The notes below the pieces were generated by a model that had not been told where the DNA came from, did not search any database, and saw nothing but the letters and a program-made list of their open reading frames with translations. Source: Pseudomonas sp. MM213 (GTDB lineage Bacteria; Pseudomonadota; Gammaproteobacteria; Pseudomonadales; Pseudomonadaceae). Taken from it: a stretch of DNA of 64,000 bases. The position numbers were made by a program, and so were the translations under genes. Below, in pieces: positions 62,069-64,000 of this stretch. The number at the start of each line of letters is the position of its first letter. Position 1 is the stretch's first letter. Location of the stretch: contig NZ_CP081943.1 in assembly GCF_020423045.1 (NCBI RefSeq), forward strand, positions 186,001 through 250,000, written 5' to 3'.

Positions 62069-63247
62069 TCAGTGCATGACGCAAGGGATTGTCGTGATGG
62101 GCGGCACACCGATTTCTTCATCGCTGAGGTGGCAACCGGGGTCCTGCCCCCACAGATCGCCTTCGGCCCAGGCGCGGGTTCGGGTGTTGCCGTTGCAGAT
62201 GTCCAGCCAGCGGCATTGGCCACAGCGGCCGCCGACGGCGCGCGGATGCGCCCGCAGCTGTTGCAACAAAGTGTCCGGCCGGTCCAGCCAGAGCGTGCGA
62301 AACGGCGTGTGCCGCACGTTGCCCACCGAGTGCTGCCACCAATAGGTGTCCGGGTGCACTTCGCCGGTGTTGTCGATGTTGGCGATGCCGCTGCCCGAGG
62401 CATTGCCGCCCCAGGCGCGCAGCATGTGCTCCAGTCGCGGGTAATGTTCGGGCAGATGCAGCCCCACCCATTGCAGCAACAGCACTGCGTCGGCATCGTT
62501 GTTGCCGCTGACGAAATCGCTGTCGCGACCCTGCGCGATGTCTTCCCAGGCGCGTTCGAAAATCTGCGTCATCGCCTCGCGGCTCATCTGTTGCCGGGCG
62601 TCGAGCTGGCGGCTGCGTTTGCCGCGACCGCTGTAGTTGAGGTGTGACAGGTAAAACTTTTGCACGTCGTACTCGCGCATCAGCGCCAGCAATTGGGGAA
62701 GCTGCGTATGGTTTTCCTGGGTCAGGGTGGTGCGCAGGCCGACCCGAATACCTTGTTCGCGACAAAGGCGGATCGCCCGCATGGAACTGGCAAAACTGCC
62801 CTTGAGTTGGCGGAAGGCGTCATGGGTGGCTTCCAGTCCATCGATGCTGATCCCGACATAGTCGAAATTCGCCGCACGGATCTGCGTGATGTTGTGCTCA
62901 TCGATCAGCGTGCCGTTGGTGGACAAGGCAACAAAGAAACCCTTGGCGCGGGCATAGGCGCTGAGCACAAACAGATCATCGCGCAGCAGCGGTTCACCGC
63001 CGGACAGGATGAGCACCTTCACCCCGGCAGCGCGCAGATCATCGATCACGCTCAGTGCGGCGGGCGTATCCAGTTCATCGCGAAAAACGCTGTCGGCCGA
63101 GGTTGCGTAGCAGTGTTTGCAAGTCAGGTTGCAGCGCCGCAGCAGGTTCCAGATCACCACGGGCGGCCGGTTGCTGCCCGGTGGGCTGGTTCTGGGGGCG
63201 GGCGCCTGGCCGGCCAGCGCACGCAGGTATTGGCTGATCCTTAACAT
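62069..63247 (-). CDS. nirJ: NirJ, radical-SAM heme d1 biosynthesis protein
   Basis: A 392-aa radical-SAM protein with CX3CX2C in NLLRRCNLTCKHCYATS (near residue 40) and the C-terminal SPASM-like cysteines CGQCRWLDICNG and PGCHLSDEEIG. It removes propionate side chains from the porphyrin during heme d1 synthesis. ATG 63247 follows AAGGAGAG. It lies just after nirH. Confidence 0.95.
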   Translation of the reverse strand: MLRISQYLRALAGQAPAPRTSPPGSNRPPVVIWNLLRRCNLTCKHCYATSADSVFRDELDTPAALSVIDDLRAAGVKVLILSGGEPLLRDDLFVLSAYARAKGFFVALSTNGTLIDEHNITQIRAANFDYVGISIDGLEATHDAFRQLKGSFASSMRAIRLCREQGIRVGLRTTLTQENHTQLPQLLALMREYDVQKFYLSHLNYSGRGKRSRQLDARQQMSREAMTQIFERAWEDIAQGRDSDFVSGNNDADAVLLLQWVGLHLPEHYPRLEHMLRAWGGNASGSGIANIDNTGEVHPDTYWWQHSVGNVRHTPFRTLWLDRPDTLLQQLRAHPRAVGGRCGQCRWLDICNGNTRTRAWAEGDLWGQDPGCHLSDEEIGVPPITTIPCVMH

Positions 63248-63273
63248 GCAACTCTCCTTGAGTCGGCGCGCCT

Positions 63274-63776
63274 TCAGTGCGTTGCGGGTGGCAGGCGCAA
63301 TCCGGTTTTTTCAGGATGCGGCTGCTCACCAGCATCTCGTCGGCGGCACAGGCATCGCCCAGCAAGTAGCGCAGGTGTTCGCGGTAGCTGTCGATTTCCT
63401 CGCTGCTGCGACCGTGCACCATGGCAAACAGGTTGTAGCGCCAGTCCTCACGGCGCGGGCGTCGATAGCAATGGCTGACGAAGGGCTGCGCACCGATCAG
63501 CGCACCGAGGCGCGGCATGTCGGCGTCGCGCACATCCCAGACCGTCATGCCGTTGTAGCGATAACCCAGGCGATAGTGGTTGGGGACGGCGGCGATGCGC
63601 CGGATGGCGCCCTCTGCCTGCAAGCGCTTGAGCAAGTCCAGGGTGGATTCGATGCTCAAGTCCAGCTGCTCGGCGAGCCAGGCCCAAGGGTCGTCCAGTA
63701 AGGGCAGGCCGGTCTGGGTCAGCTCGATCAGGCGATGGGCCAGGGTGTCTTCAGACCGGGAAATACAAACCGACAT
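63274..63776 (-). CDS. nirH: NirH, siroheme decarboxylase subunit (AsnC/Lrp-like), apparent frameshift near the C-terminus
   Basis: A winged-helix AsnC/Lrp-type protein of the siroheme decarboxylase family (LIELTQTGLPLLDDPWAWLAEQ, then IRRIAAVPNHYRLGY and SHCYRRPRREDWRYNLFAMVHG). As read, the frame runs past SSRILKKPDCACHP into nirJ, ending at 63075 with an unrelated tail. If the run of six A (63306-63311 on the plus strand as T) had seven, it would read SSRILKKTGLRLPPATH and stop at 63274, the usual NirH end. I give the coordinates of that expected end. The N-terminus at 63776 overlaps nirG. Confidence 0.82.
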
Positions 63777-64000
63777 GGTAGGTCTCCTCTTTGGGCAGAT
63801 TCAGCAGCGGCAAGCCGGTCAGGGATTCAATGCGCTGCAGGGTCTCGGCAATGCCTTGTTCGGTCGGGCAACCGAGCACAAACCACATGTTCCAGGGGTG
63901 TTCGCGTCGATAGTTGTGGGCCACTTCCGGCAGGGCGTGCAGTTGTTCGGCGACGTCTTCGAAGCGTTCTTCCGGCACCGCCAGCGCCGCGAGCGTGAAG
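63751..64000 (-). CDS. nirG: NirG, siroheme decarboxylase subunit, C-terminal part (cut by the window end)
   Basis: The C-terminal ~80 residues are seen (FTLAALAVPEERFEDVAEQL, then VAHNYRREHPWNMWFVLGCP, ending HVGLYFPV). This is the AsnC-type ligand domain of the NirD/G/H/L siroheme decarboxylase family. The order before nirH identifies it as nirG; nirD or nirL cannot be excluded. It continues beyond base 64000. Its stop overlaps the nirH start by 26 bases. Confidence 0.8.
   Translation of the reverse strand, partial: FTLAALAVPEERFEDVAEQLHALPEVAHNYRREHPWNMWFVLGCPTEQGIAETLQRIESLTGLPLLNLPKEETYHVGLYFPV

Noticed and set aside
61177..62496. NirE with a 150-residue Cys/Arg-rich N-terminal extension
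   Set aside because: The extension lies inside nirJ in another frame and has no ribosome site; ATG 62016 gives the normal NirE length with a ribosome site.

Overview
The window is chromosomal DNA of a fluorescent-type Pseudomonas. I base this on OprD-family porin and DUF2790 genes, Pseudomonas-type REP palindromes, a nosRZDFYL operon and a nirGHJEN block in the gene order I know from P. aeruginosa, and high G+C with Pseudomonas codon use. The species is inferred from family resemblance, not from a database match.

Region 1 (1-7.7 kb) is the right end of a P2-like contractile-tail element (prophage or R-type tailocin). It holds the tape-measure C-terminus, gpU, gpX and gpD, then a GH19 endolysin and a spanin pair in which Rz1 lies inside Rz. 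Cargo genes follow: an ankyrin-type lipoprotein, a coiled-coil gene behind a LexA box, and a DUF2513 gene. Two 40-bp direct repeats formed by the 3' part of a tRNA-Pro(GGG) gene mark stacked integration junctions. Between them lie small ORFs and a wrecked IS5-type transposase.

Region 2 (8.2-11.4 kb) has a serine beta-lactamase-fold lipoprotein and a convergent chemoreceptor. Region 3 (11.5-38.8 kb) is a catabolism, transport and efflux island. It contains three paralogous LysR regulators, a TetR regulator, two thioredoxin-fold oxidoreductases, two dihydroxypyridine-hydroxylase-like flavin monooxygenases, an OYE ene-reductase, a VOC protein, a three-subunit periplasmic molybdenum hydroxylase with a triheme cytochrome, and an ACMSD-type amidohydrolase. 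Uptake is covered by a DUF485/SSS symporter pair and an OprD porin, and export by an MFS exporter and an RND tripartite pump whose inner-membrane gene is frameshifted. Together they suggest uptake, hydroxylation, reduction and efflux of a (hetero)aromatic acid. A shared 14-bp dyad at four promoters and GCGCAA-type palindromes beside the LysR genes suggest joint control.

Region 4 (39.0-44.2 kb) is a flavoprotein gene coupled to a 778-aa protein that looks like a LodA-type (cysteine tryptophylquinone) quinoprotein. Three small envelope-protein genes follow. This is the least familiar locus here.

Region 5 (44.4-64 kb) is anaerobic and heme-centred: rlhA, a small membrane protein, a HemN look-alike that lacks the radical-SAM cysteines, true hemN, nosRZDFYL, an SDR protein with Cys in place of the catalytic Tyr, a repeat-rich gap, and on the minus strand nirG(partial)-H-J-E-N for heme d1. 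Perfect ANR/DNR boxes precede the HemN look-alike and nosR. The gap holds REP pairs, a long inverted repeat and a telomere-like (CCCCAA)11 tract that touches the nirN stop codon. Two genes (RND pump, nirH) carry one-base frameshifts in homopolymers, which may be sequencing errors or real.
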